From: Clostridium neonatale | Lineage (GTDB): Bacteria; Bacillota; Clostridia; Clostridiales; Clostridiaceae | Assembly: GCF_001458595.1 (NCBI RefSeq) | Contig: NZ_LN890323.1 | Coordinates: forward strand, 1-64,000 | Reading direction: 5' to 3' | Length of the DNA stretch: 64,000 nucleotides | In this document: positions 46,490-56,089 of the stretch, one piece after another | How positions within the stretch are numbered: position 1 is the stretch's first letter | How the letters are laid out: each line of letters begins with the position of its first letter | Position numbers and translations under genes: made by a program | Notes under the pieces: generated by a model | What the model was told of the DNA's origin: nothing | Database searches by the model: none | The model's input: the letters and a program-made list of their open reading frames with translations, nothing else

Positions 46490-47179
46490 TTGAAGAGTGA
46501 TGAAATAACAAATGATTTGATTAGACAAATTCTATCTGGAGAACTCGCTATCTCTAGTAATTTACCATCAGAAAATCAATTAGCTATTAAGTACAAATGT
46601 AATAGACATACTATAAGAAAAGTAATTAATCACCTAATCGAAAGGAATTATCTAATTAAAACTTGTGATAGAGTTACTTATATAAATAATCCTGCATTTT
46701 ATGATAATAATAGATTATTTATATCCTCGCTATCTGATTTATATGATCCAAATTCCATTTTAACTTCAGTACATACATTTGAATTAATTACATCATCAGA
46801 TAGGATTTGTAGTAAATTAAATATAGATAATAATTCTAAGGTTTGGCATATTATTCGAGTTAGATATGTTAATTCTACAGTAGATCATTTAGAAGAAATA
46901 TATATGCCATACTCTCTTTTTCCAACATTAACCATAGAAGATTGTAAAAGTAGTTTAATTGCATTTATTGAAAACCAGTATGATTTTAAAATTAATTATG
47001 GAATAAGAGAAATAACCTCTGTGAAATTAAAGGATTTTGAGTGCAACTTGTTAAGTCTTCCACTTGAATCTACTGTTATGCGAATTGAAAATATAGGATA
47101 TTTAACTAATGGCAGAATTTATGAATACTCACTTTCTACATGTACAGAAAATAAATTTTCATATTACTGTAGAAGATAA
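46490..47179 (+). CDS. GntR-family regulator, HutC/UTRA type
   Basis: About 229 residues. The N-terminal wHTH reads LIRQILSGELAISSNLPSENQLAIKYKCNRHTIRKVINHL (the GntR signature). The C-terminal UTRA-like effector domain covers about 75-229. The TTG at 46490 is preferred to a GTG at 46481, since AGGATGTG, the likely ribosome site, would overlap the latter. It is divergent from celB and probably controls it. The effector is likely a sugar phosphate, by family. Confidence 0.85.
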   Translation: MKSDEITNDLIRQILSGELAISSNLPSENQLAIKYKCNRHTIRKVINHLIERNYLIKTCDRVTYINNPAFYDNNRLFISSLSDLYDPNSILTSVHTFELITSSDRICSKLNIDNNSKVWHIIRVRYVNSTVDHLEEIYMPYSLFPTLTIEDCKSSLIAFIENQYDFKINYGIREITSVKLKDFECNLLSLPLESTVMRIENIGYLTNGRIYEYSLSTCTENKFSYYCRR

Positions 47180-47258
47180 ACTAAAAAAGAAAGTCTCTAA
47201 AAATTTAGTTTCTTAAAACGGTATTTACATTATTGACATAGATCCAGTTAAATAAGAG

Positions 47259-47306
47259 TACGGAATGTAGAACATAGAAATAAACTTCTATATTCTACAT
47301 TCCGTA
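47259..47306. terminator. Hairpin between the convergent GntR and GPH genes
   Basis: TACGGAATGTAGAA (47259-47272) pairs with TTCTACATTCCGTA (47293-47306), with more pairing inside. T runs are poor, but the stem is very stable. Confidence 0.65.
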
Positions 47307-47380
47307 ATAATACTTATCACTCATCTATAGTCGTATAATTTATAGATGAATTTAAACTAATATAATATTATTTATTTAAT

Positions 47381-48751
47381 CTAATTTACTAATGTATCAC
47401 CATTTCTTAAATCTTCTACTATAGCAGCGTACTCTTTCTCTGTTAGATTATATTTTCTTAGTATTAGAAATGTAATTATTCCAGCAATAAATGGTACCAA
47501 TGATGACAGAAGGTGTATACCATTTAATGTAAAATGTGATTGAGTTGTATTTGCTTTATATCCAATATAAGAAAGTATATAACCACATAAAGAACCACCA
47601 ATGGCGCCAGCAAGTTTACTCTTGAAAATATTAGCAGAAAAAATCATTCCTTCTGATCTTTTTCCAGTTTTCCATTCGCCATATTCTACACAATCAGCAA
47701 GCATTGATTGCAAAGAAATATATGATGCTCCATCTAAAACTCCCATTATAGTATTTAATAAAATTAAACCCAATAATGATGAATATGATAATATAAATAA
47801 TGTAAAAGATCCCGCTACACTAACCGAAATTGCCATAAGAGCCGTATTTCGTTTACCCAATATTTTTGTTAAGTATGGTGATAATATACCACCAACTATA
47901 CTTGCAGCAATACCTAAACTACCTGTAATTGGAATAAACATTTCTGCATTAAAATTGTATTTTATATAGTATATTGACACACCATTTTTCAAAGCACCAG
48001 AAAACTCTAATATTAACATTGTTATTAAAAGTATTCTTAAAGGCTTATTAGTTTTAATTAACTTAATAAATTGCTTAATACCTTGCTTCTCAGATTTTAA
48101 TTTTTTTTGTTCATAATTATTTATTTCTTTAACTCCAAATACAGTAATCCAAGTTAGTAAAACTCCTAAAATAGAATATATAGTTGCTACCAATCTCCAA
48201 TTTCCTGTTTTAGCTACTAAAGGTATTGTGAATATGGATACTATAAATCCTCCACCATAAGCAATTGTTCTTGCTGTTGTAATAATCTTAGTCTTACTTT
48301 CTGGATCTCTAGTTATATTCGCTGACAAGGACCAATAAGGTATATCCATAGCAGTAAAACATATTCCCCATAAAATATAAGAAGCATATAGCCATATAAT
48401 CTTACCATTATAAGATAAATTAGGAGCTGAAAAACACATTACTGTAGCTATTCCCATAAATATAGGAACGATTAAAAGATAAGGTCTACTTTTTCCCATT
48501 TTTGTATTTGTGTTATCAACTATTACTCCCATTATAGGATCTGTTATAGAATCAATTATTCTAGCAATTAAAAATAATGTACCTATAGCAGCTGCTCCTA
48601 TACCAAAACTATCAGTTAAAAAAATTAAAAAATAAGATGAAATCATTGCATAAATTATATTATTACCTAAACTGCCCATACCGTAGCAAAATAGAGTTTT
48701 TATCGACACATCATTATTTAAATCTTTAGAATTACTTTTTTTTAATATCAA
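47381..48751 (-). CDS. GPH-family sugar:cation symporter
   Basis: 456 residues with about 12 membrane helices. FCYGMGSLGNNIIYAMISSYFLIFLTDSFGI and DPIMGVIVDNTNTKMGKSRPYLL are typical of the glycoside-pentoside-hexuronide family (MelB, XynP, UidB). It imports a glycoside with Na+ or H+. A cre-like site stands 43 bases upstream. No glycosidase lies nearby, and a LacI relic upstream suggests the locus has lost its regulator. The substrate is unknown. Confidence 0.88.
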   Translation of the reverse strand: MILKKSNSKDLNNDVSIKTLFCYGMGSLGNNIIYAMISSYFLIFLTDSFGIGAAAIGTLFLIARIIDSITDPIMGVIVDNTNTKMGKSRPYLLIVPIFMGIATVMCFSAPNLSYNGKIIWLYASYILWGICFTAMDIPYWSLSANITRDPESKTKIITTARTIAYGGGFIVSIFTIPLVAKTGNWRLVATIYSILGVLLTWITVFGVKEINNYEQKKLKSEKQGIKQFIKLIKTNKPLRILLITMLILEFSGALKNGVSIYYIKYNFNAEMFIPITGSLGIAASIVGGILSPYLTKILGKRNTALMAISVSVAGSFTLFILSYSSLLGLILLNTIMGVLDGASYISLQSMLADCVEYGEWKTGKRSEGMIFSANIFKSKLAGAIGGSLCGYILSYIGYKANTTQSHFTLNGIHLLSSLVPFIAGIITFLILRKYNLTEKEYAAIVEDLRNGDTLVN

Positions 48752-48793
48752 TGCTCCTCACTCCAATAATATACTTTTATTATTTACATTAAT

Positions 48794-48807
48794 GCAAACC
48801 GTTTTCA
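48794..48807 (-). promoter_or_regulatory. cre-like site before the GPH symporter
   Basis: TGAAAACGGTTTGC on the minus strand matches TGWAANCGNTNWCA at 12 of 14 positions. It could also be the operator of the decayed LacI-family regulator nearby. Confidence 0.5.
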
Positions 48808-48875
48808 TTGAGCTCTAATATTATTTTAATCTTATTCTCGTTTTATTAAAATGGTGTTAAAGTGCCTAAATATGG

Positions 48876-48932
48876 TATAATGTTTCTAAGTAAGCCAAGA
48901 TAATTATATTAAAAAGATTATATAATCTTTTT
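48876..48932 (+). promoter_or_regulatory. Extended -10 promoter followed closely by a palindrome
   Basis: TGGTATAAT (48873-48881) is a perfect extended -10 with no good -35. Thirty bases on, AAAAAGATTATATAATCTTT opens a perfect 22-base palindrome (48911-48932) ending in T's. The two could make a transcript of only about 45 bases. Chance is a fair alternative. Confidence 0.25.
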
Positions 48933-49055
48933 CCTAATTCCAAATTTTTTTGATATGCTCATCATATAGACTTTTCATATAATATTCCTTCTAGTATCAG
49001 CTGTAAATTTAAATTACTCTCTTCAATAATCATATTATCTGCATTATACCTATCA

Positions 49056-49106
49056 AAATAAAGAAGTCATTCAAGACTTTTATTATCTTGAATAACTTCT
49101 TTATTT
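49056..49106. terminator. Long hairpin upstream of the LacI relic
   Basis: A 21-bp stem with one G-U pair (49056-49076 with 49086-49106). It carries T-rich DNA on both sides and could end transcripts in either direction. Confidence 0.75.
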
Positions 49107-49139
49107 TTCTTACAATGCTATTACATTCTCTTCATTTTA

Positions 49140-49318
49140 AAAATTTAATCATATATTTATTTTCTTGTGAATATTCTTATGCTATTAAGTTATTGATACA
49201 TTTATTCTATTTAGGTGAAAAATGGATGCATTATATCAAGCATTACTATTCCCACAATTCCTGATTTTTGAGCTGAAAAATTCCTTGCTAATTTGCTAGT
49301 ATAATTTAAATTGATCTA
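49140..49318 (-). pseudogene. Remnant of a LacI-family regulator
   Basis: The minus-strand frame 49315-49214 reads INLNYTSKLARNFSAQKS followed by GIVGIVMLDIMHPFFT, between stops. This matches the hinge and first strand of LacI regulators (typically ARSLxxKKSxxIGLIVPDIxNPFF). A second, frameshifted piece may continue to about 49140 (EYSQENKYMIK). No HTH or other core remains. It lies between the amidohydrolase and GPH symporter genes, so it was probably their regulator. Confidence 0.75.
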
Positions 49319-49373
49319 TTTTTCTGTTTTTCAAAATAAAATAGTACAATTCTCAAGTCAGAACTCCCTGTAA

Positions 49374-50285
49374 TTAGTGCTTGTTAAAATAAACATCTAA
49401 TGCGTTGTCGTAAAAGACCATTTTCATTTCTTCTTTATCAAATATATCTTCATTTATGTAGTTTATAAGGTTCTTATATGGATCCCTTGCTGCTGTCATA
49501 GGTGCATCACTTCCCCAAATAAGCTTACTTGCTCCTACAATGTCTTTTGCTATTTTAATACTCTTTTGTGCAGAAGGAAATGGATATATATCTGTTGAAA
49601 AAATAGCTGGTAATGCTGCAAGATCAAACCATATATTAGGCAGATTTAAAAGTTCAAGATCTCTTTTTAAAATTTCTTCCTTTCCTTTTATAGGGGCTAA
49701 TAAATGACAAACTACAATTTTAACATTTGGATATTTTAATGCCACTCTTCTAATAGCTTCTGGTTGATAGCTCTCCATAGTATAATCCCCAATATCAAGT
49801 GCTACTGTAGTATTGACTTCAGATGCTTTACGCCATATATCTTCCATTTCATTTCCATCAATTAAAAACTTATTATGATAGCCCATAAGTCCTCCACCGG
49901 AGCTAATTTCAAACTTCATAATTTTACAACCTAAGTCATCAATAAAGTGATTAAGTAATTCAATTTTATTCTTTGCAAATGGATCAATTGTGAATGCTCC
50001 AGCAAATCTTTCAGGATATTTTTTACACATTTCATATGTATATTCATTTTGAAAACCATACATACTACCTTGCAATAGTACAGCCTTTTTCACATTATTT
50101 TCATTCATAAGTCTAAGTAAAGATTGAGCTGTAAAATCCTTCTCTCCATATCCCTTAGGAATAAGCTCCATAATCTCGCCACTAGCCCATCTTGCTTTTC
50201 CATCTCCAATAGCACGAAGTTCCCCTCTTCTACCATAACCCGCCATTGCTTCAATTAAATGTATATGTCCATCTATAATCTCCAT
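49374..50285 (-). CDS. Amidohydrolase-family metal-dependent hydrolase
   Basis: 303 residues of the Amidohydrolase_2 type. Metal-site motifs are DGHIHL near the N-terminus, CHLLAP (about 207-212) and WGSDAPMTA (about 262). Relatives hydrolyse or decarboxylate aromatic or lactone substrates; none can be assigned. It lies upstream of the LacI relic and GPH symporter on the same strand and may be a surviving member of that sugar-use locus. AGGATAGA precedes the ATG. Confidence 0.82.
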   Translation of the reverse strand: MEIIDGHIHLIEAMAGYGRRGELRAIGDGKARWASGEIMELIPKGYGEKDFTAQSLLRLMNENNVKKAVLLQGSMYGFQNEYTYEMCKKYPERFAGAFTIDPFAKNKIELLNHFIDDLGCKIMKFEISSGGGLMGYHNKFLIDGNEMEDIWRKASEVNTTVALDIGDYTMESYQPEAIRRVALKYPNVKIVVCHLLAPIKGKEEILKRDLELLNLPNIWFDLAALPAIFSTDIYPFPSAQKSIKIAKDIVGASKLIWGSDAPMTAARDPYKNLINYINEDIFDKEEMKMVFYDNALDVYFNKH

Positions 50286-50845
50286 ATTAATCTATCCTCC
50301 ATTTCAATTTATTAATATAATACCATTTTTTGTAGGCAAGTTAAACTAAGGGATATCTTAAAGAAAGTACCCTTAAACAACGAAGATAATAATTTATGTT
50401 TTTACATATACTACATTCATTAATATTAGCCTCATATATTTTGTTAAAATACCTATTATCTTTTCTCTAGGTAGAGCTGAAAGTACTGTGCCTTTAAAAT
50501 TCCTTCATCTGCAAAGTATATACAATTTCTAAAACAAGCTTTTCAAAGGCTTTTGTTTCATGCGTATCTGTTACCTTACACTCCATTTATTATGATGCTG
50601 AAATATTTTATAGCTTTTTAAATAAGGTGCTTACGCAATACCAGTTTGTCGTGTCTAATATTATTGACATAAATCTAAATATACTTGACTAGTTATAAAG
50701 CATATGCAATAATTAAATTACACTAACTTACTAAAAGTAAGTTAATATACATAATTAAGTTCTGAAGTGAATATTTATATGTTTTAATAAAATAATTCAA
50801 TAATTTTCGATTGAGTTTTTAATATTAATCAAGGAGGGATACAAA
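50286..50845. other. Gap with possible decayed coding DNA
   Basis: 560 bases without an intact gene. On the minus strand, two short readable stretches (ECKVTDTHETKAFEKLVLEI and, in another frame, ADEGILKAQYFQLYLEKR; about 50465-50585) lie end to end like a frameshifted gene. I do not recognise the family. The rest is AT-rich. The last 100 bases before 50846 should hold the pirin promoter. Confidence 0.3.
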
Positions 50846-51547
50846 ATGTTAAGAAAGATTGACAGTAGAAATATGGGTAGTAGTAATCTGGGTTGGCTTA
50901 AAAGTAAATTTCACTTTTCATTTGCAGAATACTATAATCCAAATAATATAAGGTTTGGAGCTTTAAGAGTCATTAATGATGATTTAATTGAGCCGGATAC
51001 TGGATTTGATACTCACCCTCATAGAGATATGGAAATAATATCATATGTAGTTAATGGAGAACTTACACATGGAGATAATATGGGGAATAAAAATACAATA
51101 AATCGTGGTCATGTTCAATACATGAGTGCTGGAACAGGAGTATACCATAGTGAGCATAACCTAGGAAAAGATCAATTGAGATTGCTACAGATATGGATTT
51201 TCCCAGATAAACAAATGTATAAACCTAATTATGGTGATTATAGATTTAATTGGGCCGATAGAAAAAACAAATGGCTTCATATGATTTCAAGTAAAGATGG
51301 AGATGCACAAATAAAAATAAATCAGGATATCAATATTTATTCTTTAGAACTTGATAAAGGCAAAGAAATTGATTTTCAAATTACTAAAGGAAGGCAGGCA
51401 TATTTAGTTCAAATCGAGGGAAGCTCTATAATAAACAATATTGAGTTAAATGACAGAGATGGAATGGAAATAACTGAGGAAGATATTTTAATTAAGGCCA
51501 AAGAGACTTCTCATATTTTGATTTTGGAGATGAAGAAAGAAAATTAG
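50846..51547 (+). CDS. Pirin-family protein
   Basis: 233 residues, a bicupin. The metal-binding motif is HPHRDMEIISYV (about 57-68) with H in HSEHN further on, as in YhaK/YhhW-type pirins, some of which act as quercetin dioxygenases. The natural substrate is unknown. AAGGAGGGA precedes the ATG. The nitroreductase gene follows after 39 bases on the same strand, so they may be co-expressed in stress response; that is inference. Confidence 0.9.
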   Translation: MLRKIDSRNMGSSNLGWLKSKFHFSFAEYYNPNNIRFGALRVINDDLIEPDTGFDTHPHRDMEIISYVVNGELTHGDNMGNKNTINRGHVQYMSAGTGVYHSEHNLGKDQLRLLQIWIFPDKQMYKPNYGDYRFNWADRKNKWLHMISSKDGDAQIKINQDINIYSLELDKGKEIDFQITKGRQAYLVQIEGSSIINNIELNDRDGMEITEEDILIKAKETSHILILEMKKEN

Positions 51548-51586
51548 ATATGAAAAAAATAAGAATGAGAAAGAGATGAATTGATA

Positions 51587-52207
51587 ATGAATGAATTTTT
51601 AAAAATTGTAAGAGAAAGAAGATCCGCCAATAAATTTATTGAAAATATCACTATACCTAGAGAGGATTTTGATGATATATTTAGAGAACTTTCATTAGCA
51701 CCTTCTGCTTTTAATTTACAACATACCAGATACTATGTTGTAGAAGATAAAAAGTTGTTAGAGGAAGTTTATGATGCATCATTTAAACAATATAAAATCA
51801 AAACTGCTTCAGCAGCAATAATAGTTACAGGAGATAAAAATGCCTATTTATCAGCAGATAAAATTTACGAGGGCTCAATGATGCTTGGAATGATTGATAA
51901 AACTGAATATGAAATAATGATTAGTACTATTAAAAGTCTTTATGAAGGCTGGGGAGAAGAATTCAAGCATGATGAGGCTATAAGAAATTCATCATTGTCA
52001 GCAATGCTATTTATGTTATTAGCTAAAAATAAAGACTGGGATACATGCCCAATGATATATTTTGATAAGGATAAGATTAGTCAATTATTAAGTATTCCAG
52101 ATAATGAAGTACCATCTTTAATGATTACAATAGGAAAAATGGATAAGAGTAGCAATAAAATTAGAGGATATAGAAAGCCAGCTGCTGAATTTGTGAAATT
52201 TTATTAA
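51587..52207 (+). CDS. Nitroreductase-family protein
   Basis: About 206 residues. The N-terminal RERRSANKFIENI is the FMN-binding start; LAPSAFNLQHTRYYVV and IPDNEVPSLMITIGK are also typical. It probably reduces quinones or nitro compounds with NAD(P)H. The ATG at 51587 is preferred over an in-frame TTG at 51581. It lies close behind the pirin gene. Confidence 0.87.
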   Translation: MNEFLKIVRERRSANKFIENITIPREDFDDIFRELSLAPSAFNLQHTRYYVVEDKKLLEEVYDASFKQYKIKTASAAIIVTGDKNAYLSADKIYEGSMMLGMIDKTEYEIMISTIKSLYEGWGEEFKHDEAIRNSSLSAMLFMLLAKNKDWDTCPMIYFDKDKISQLLSIPDNEVPSLMITIGKMDKSSNKIRGYRKPAAEFVKFY

Positions 52208-52379
52208 TTGAACAAGCTAATATTTATTAAAGATATCAAACTTATAGAAGATTATTTTGTAGAAATTAATTGCAAGTAAAAAAACAATAAAAATTGCACA
52301 TGAGATAAATCCAAAATTTAAAATAGTTTGCATGCTGGCAGCAGGTAGTACATATGTTATGTCAGTATTTTAGAAGATA
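52208..52379 (+). other. Short gap with a possible gene remnant
   Basis: About 30 readable codons (TIKIAHEINPKFKIVCMLAA and so on, ending at 52372) follow a run of A's. An upstream frame (LIFIKDIKLIEDYFVEINCK) ends at the A run, like a frameshift. I do not recognise the protein. Chance is possible. Confidence 0.25.
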
Positions 52380-52412
52380 AAAACGGCTTAACCTTTGTAG
52401 TTAAGCCGTTTC
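52380..52412. terminator. Terminator between nitroreductase and tRNA-Arg
   Basis: AAACGGCTTAA pairs with TTAAGCCGTTT. The better T run (TTTTTATCTT) is on the minus strand, after tRNA-Arg. Confidence 0.88.
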
Positions 52413-52423
52413 ATTTTGCATAT

Positions 52424-52500
52424 TGGTACTCCCAGCGGGAATCGAACCCACATCTATCCCTTAGGAGGGGATTGTTCTATCCATTTAACTATAGGAGCAC
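52424..52500 (-). tRNA. tRNA-Arg (anticodon CCU)
   Basis: The minus strand gives GTGCTCC...GGGAGTA acceptor pairing, D-arm TAGTTAAATGGATAGAAC, T-arm GTGGGTTCGATTCCCGC and an encoded CCA. The anticodon loop is CTCCTAA, so the anticodon is CCT (codon AGG). One G-A-like mismatch occurs in the acceptor stem as I read it. Confidence 0.93.
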
Positions 52501-52548
52501 ATATATTAGAGAGTTAATAAAATAACTCCCTAATAAAGTTTATTATAA

Positions 52549-54939
52549 TTATTTAGCAATGTCAAATTTATATTTTTTATTTACTCTTCTTCTTAATATG
52601 TCAACCAATTCTGTAATTAAGGGTCCTGACCCAAATATTACAGCAAGTGAGATTATCCAGTGTCTTAACTTTAATCTTTCTAAACTGAATATAAGTCTTC
52701 CTACTGGTGTTAAGAATGCTAATGCCATGATAGAAAACATCGCAATACACAATCCCATCTTAAATTTAGTTAAAGGTCTTGCAACTCGTATTAAAATCAT
52801 CATACTTATTCCTGCAAATAACAGTAATGCTGCAGTTTTACTATAAGTTATATCTGATCCAATGTGTCTTGCTATTACAAAAGTACTTGTTGTAAATATT
52901 GCAAGTATTAATCCATTTGGAATACTAACAGTTAATACTCTTTCTAAAAATCCCTTTTCTACTTTTCCTGTACTAGGCAATAATGCTAAAAAGAACCCTG
53001 GTATTCCTATTGCACAGCTTCCTACCAACGATAATTGAATAGGATCTATTGGGAATTCTATTAAAAGTATGGATGCAATTACAGATACAAATATCGAAAA
53101 TATTGTTTTTGATAAAAATAATTCAGATACTCTTTCTAAGTTTTGAATTTGCTTGCGTCCTTCTTCAACTACTTTTGGCAATGCCGAAAAATCGGATTTC
53201 ATAAGAACTAATTGTGCTACTGCCTTTGTAGCATCTGAACCATTAGCCATAGCTATACCACAGTCAGATGTTTTTAAAGCAAGAACATCATTAACGCCAT
53301 CACCAGTCATAGCAACTGTATGGCCATCTTCTTGAAGCGCTTTAACTATCCTTTTCTTTTCATGTGGAGTCACTCTTCCAAATACTTTTGTTTTTCTAAC
53401 TATTTCTCTAAATTTATCATTATCATCTGGTAATTCTCTTGCATCAATGTAATTTTTCCATTCATTAACTCCAGCTCTTCTTGCAACCTCTGATACCGTT
53501 ATAGGGCTGTCACCAGATATTATCTTTACTTCAACACCTTGTTTTTCAAAATATGCCAATACCTCTGGAGCTTCTTTTCTTATTATATCTTCAATTAGTA
53601 TCAATGCCGCACTTTCTATCTTTCCAGTAAGCTCATCTTCTAACACATCATTGCATACATTTGCTAATAGTAAAACTCTCTTTCCCTTTTTAGCTTCTTC
53701 TTCAACTGCTCCTTTTATTAAATTGTACTTTTCTTTTAGTATAATTTCTGGAGCGCCAAGGACCCATGTACCTAAGCCTTCAAACTTAGCGCCTCCCCAT
53801 TTTCTTTTAGATGAAAAAACAACCTTTTTTATACATTTCACTTCATTATTATATGAAGTATATTTATCTAAAATTGCTTTTTGTGTAGGATTGTTACTAG
53901 GCAAATTATGAATTAAAACCGATAATATTTCATCAATTTCTTTATCACTTCTACTGCCTATATTTCTAATATCACTTAATTTTAAATTACCTTGTGTTAT
54001 TGTTCCGGTCTTATCTAAACAGAGTACATCTACTCTTGCTAAAACTTCTGTTGCGCAGAGTTCTTGCACAAGTGTATCATGCTTACCCAATTTTACAATA
54101 GATACTATAAATGTAGCACTTGTTAAAAGCATTAATCCTTCAGGAATCATTCCAATTATGCCTGATACTGTTCCTATCATAGCACTTCTCCAATCATTTC
54201 CTGTAGCCTTAAGCTGAGCAACTGTTAATAAAATTGATACAGGTATTATAATCCATATAAGAATTTTAAATATCTTATTTATAGCATTTCTAAGTTCTGA
54301 ATTTATAACCTTAAACTTTTTAGCTTCTTCTGCAAGAATTGATGAATATGTTTGTTTTCCTATTTTTGTAACTCTAGCATATCCTTCTCCTGCAACTACA
54401 AAACTTCCTGAATATAAGTTATCTTTTAATTTCTTACTAATAGAATCTGACTCACCAGTTATCATTGATTCATCAATTTCTAATCCATTACTATAAACAA
54501 CTTCTGCATCAACCATTATTTGAATGCCATTTTCTAAATAAATAATATCATCCAAAACAATTTCACTTGCTGGAATTTCTTTAGTTTCCCCCTCTCTTAA
54601 AACTTTAGCCTTTACCATGCTTACAACTGATAACTTCTCTAAAGTTTCTTTAGCTCTCAATTCTTGTGCTACACCAATTAGTGTATTACAAACAATAACT
54701 CCTACAAACAGAGAATTTTTGGGTGATCCAGCTAAAATTATTATTGCCGCAAGTATAAGATTTATAGCATTAAAACTAGTAAATAAATTAGCCCTTATTA
54801 TTTGCCATATGGTTCTTGACGGAGCCTTAGGAATATAATTAACTTTACCATCTTCTTTTCTCTTTAAAACTTCTTCATTGCTTAATCCTAAAATATTTTT
54901 TTGATTGTTACTTATAAATTCTTCTTCTATTCCTGTCAT
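52549..54939 (-). CDS. Cation-transporting P-type ATPase (CtpE-like)
   Basis: About 796 residues. The actuator motif is TGES (162-165), the membrane motif GMIPEGLMLL lies in M4, and the phosphorylated aspartate is D310 in CLDKTGTIT. The hinge is MTGDGVNDVLALKTSDCGIAM. Ten membrane helices are expected. The lack of N-terminal metal domains and the IPEGL core place it near CtpE, a Ca2+ importer in mycobacteria; ion specificity is not certain. The ATG at 54939 follows AGGAG by 9 bases; a TTG one codon earlier is the alternative. Confidence 0.88.
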   Translation of the reverse strand: MTGIEEEFISNNQKNILGLSNEEVLKRKEDGKVNYIPKAPSRTIWQIIRANLFTSFNAINLILAAIIILAGSPKNSLFVGVIVCNTLIGVAQELRAKETLEKLSVVSMVKAKVLREGETKEIPASEIVLDDIIYLENGIQIMVDAEVVYSNGLEIDESMITGESDSISKKLKDNLYSGSFVVAGEGYARVTKIGKQTYSSILAEEAKKFKVINSELRNAINKIFKILIWIIIPVSILLTVAQLKATGNDWRSAMIGTVSGIIGMIPEGLMLLTSATFIVSIVKLGKHDTLVQELCATEVLARVDVLCLDKTGTITQGNLKLSDIRNIGSRSDKEIDEILSVLIHNLPSNNPTQKAILDKYTSYNNEVKCIKKVVFSSKRKWGGAKFEGLGTWVLGAPEIILKEKYNLIKGAVEEEAKKGKRVLLLANVCNDVLEDELTGKIESAALILIEDIIRKEAPEVLAYFEKQGVEVKIISGDSPITVSEVARRAGVNEWKNYIDARELPDDNDKFREIVRKTKVFGRVTPHEKKRIVKALQEDGHTVAMTGDGVNDVLALKTSDCGIAMANGSDATKAVAQLVLMKSDFSALPKVVEEGRKQIQNLERVSELFLSKTIFSIFVSVIASILLIEFPIDPIQLSLVGSCAIGIPGFFLALLPSTGKVEKGFLERVLTVSIPNGLILAIFTTSTFVIARHIGSDITYSKTAALLLFAGISMMILIRVARPLTKFKMGLCIAMFSIMALAFLTPVGRLIFSLERLKLRHWIISLAVIFGSGPLITELVDILRRRVNKKYKFDIAK

Positions 54940-55149
54940 CAATTAGTCTCCTATTATATTCTGTAAATTTTTACTTACTATAATATTATACCTTCTTTTA
55001 TTAATAACTTCCTAAATTTTTTATTAAGTTAAAATTAAATTTATCAAAAAATTTACATTTCACACCTTGGATAATACTTTTAAATATTTAAAATTTATAA
55101 TATACTGTTCTGTAGGAATAATTAATAATTTAAGGATGTGTAAATAAAT

Positions 55150-55875
55150 ATGTTAAGAACAATAGTTTTTTATCCTTGCATTATTCTAAGTCTCATTTGG
55201 GCTAATATAATCTATAGGATAAAAATAAGGTTTTTAGACAAAAAGGAAGATAAATCAGAAAAAGAAGCTTATATTTATAAAGTAACTTCTAGTTGGGCAA
55301 GATTTATATTGAAAATAGCTGGTGCAAAGGTCACAGTTAAAGGTGAAGAAAATATTCCAAAAGATGATACTGTATTATTTGTATCTAACCATCAAAGCAA
55401 TTTTGATATTCCTTTATTAATGGCATACATTAATGTACCAAAGGGTTTCATCGGTAAAAAGGAATTAGAAAGCTGGCCTTTTATTGGCACATGGATGAAA
55501 TATATTCATTGTGTATTTATGGACAGAGATAATTTAAGAAAATCTGCTGAAGCAATAGTTGATGGAATTAAATTGCTAAGAAGCGGATACTCAATGGTTA
55601 TATTCCCAGAGGGAACTAGAAGTAAAGGTAAGCCTGTTGATGAATTTAAAGCTGGGAGCTTTAAACTAGCTACTAAATCTAAAAGAGCAATTGTTCCAGT
55701 AACAATCAATGGAACTCACAAACTATTAGAAGCTAATCATAATAGAATCAAATCTGCTGAAATAGAACTAATAATACATAAACCAATAGATGTTACAACT
55801 TTATCTAAAGAAGAAACTGACAAACTTCATGATACGGTTCAATCAATAGTAAGCAGTGGTTATAAGTCTGAATAA
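55150..55875 (+). CDS. plsC: 1-acyl-sn-glycerol-3-phosphate acyltransferase
   Basis: 241 residues. An N-terminal membrane segment (about 3-22) is followed by the catalytic HX4D box NHQSNFD (H81, D86) and the substrate box FPEGTRSKG (about 153-161). It makes phosphatidic acid at the membrane. AAGGATGTG precedes the ATG at a slightly long spacing. It is monocistronic, with its own terminator. Confidence 0.92.
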   Translation: MLRTIVFYPCIILSLIWANIIYRIKIRFLDKKEDKSEKEAYIYKVTSSWARFILKIAGAKVTVKGEENIPKDDTVLFVSNHQSNFDIPLLMAYINVPKGFIGKKELESWPFIGTWMKYIHCVFMDRDNLRKSAEAIVDGIKLLRSGYSMVIFPEGTRSKGKPVDEFKAGSFKLATKSKRAIVPVTINGTHKLLEANHNRIKSAEIELIIHKPIDVTTLSKEETDKLHDTVQSIVSSGYKSE

Positions 55876-55900
55876 AATATACTGAATATTATCACTCTTT

Positions 55901-55932
55901 GGCACAATACTATTTCCCGTATTGTGCCTTTT
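55901..55932 (+). terminator. Terminator after plsC
   Basis: GGCACAATAC pairs perfectly with GTATTGTGCC, followed by TTTTC. Confidence 0.9.
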
Positions 55933-56089
55933 CATCGCTATTATTATCGTATTGTATTATTTCCCATATGCATTGTTTTGACATTAGTACATTATTTATG
56001 TTATAATAATTTTATTTGCTTGTGTAAAGACAATTAAAATAGAATATTTAATTTTTAAATATAAAGAACAATAGAAACGAGGATAATTA

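Noticed and set aside
47601..47969. 122-codon plus-strand frame over the GPH symporter
   Set aside because: Shadow of the symporter, with no ribosome site or recognisable domain.
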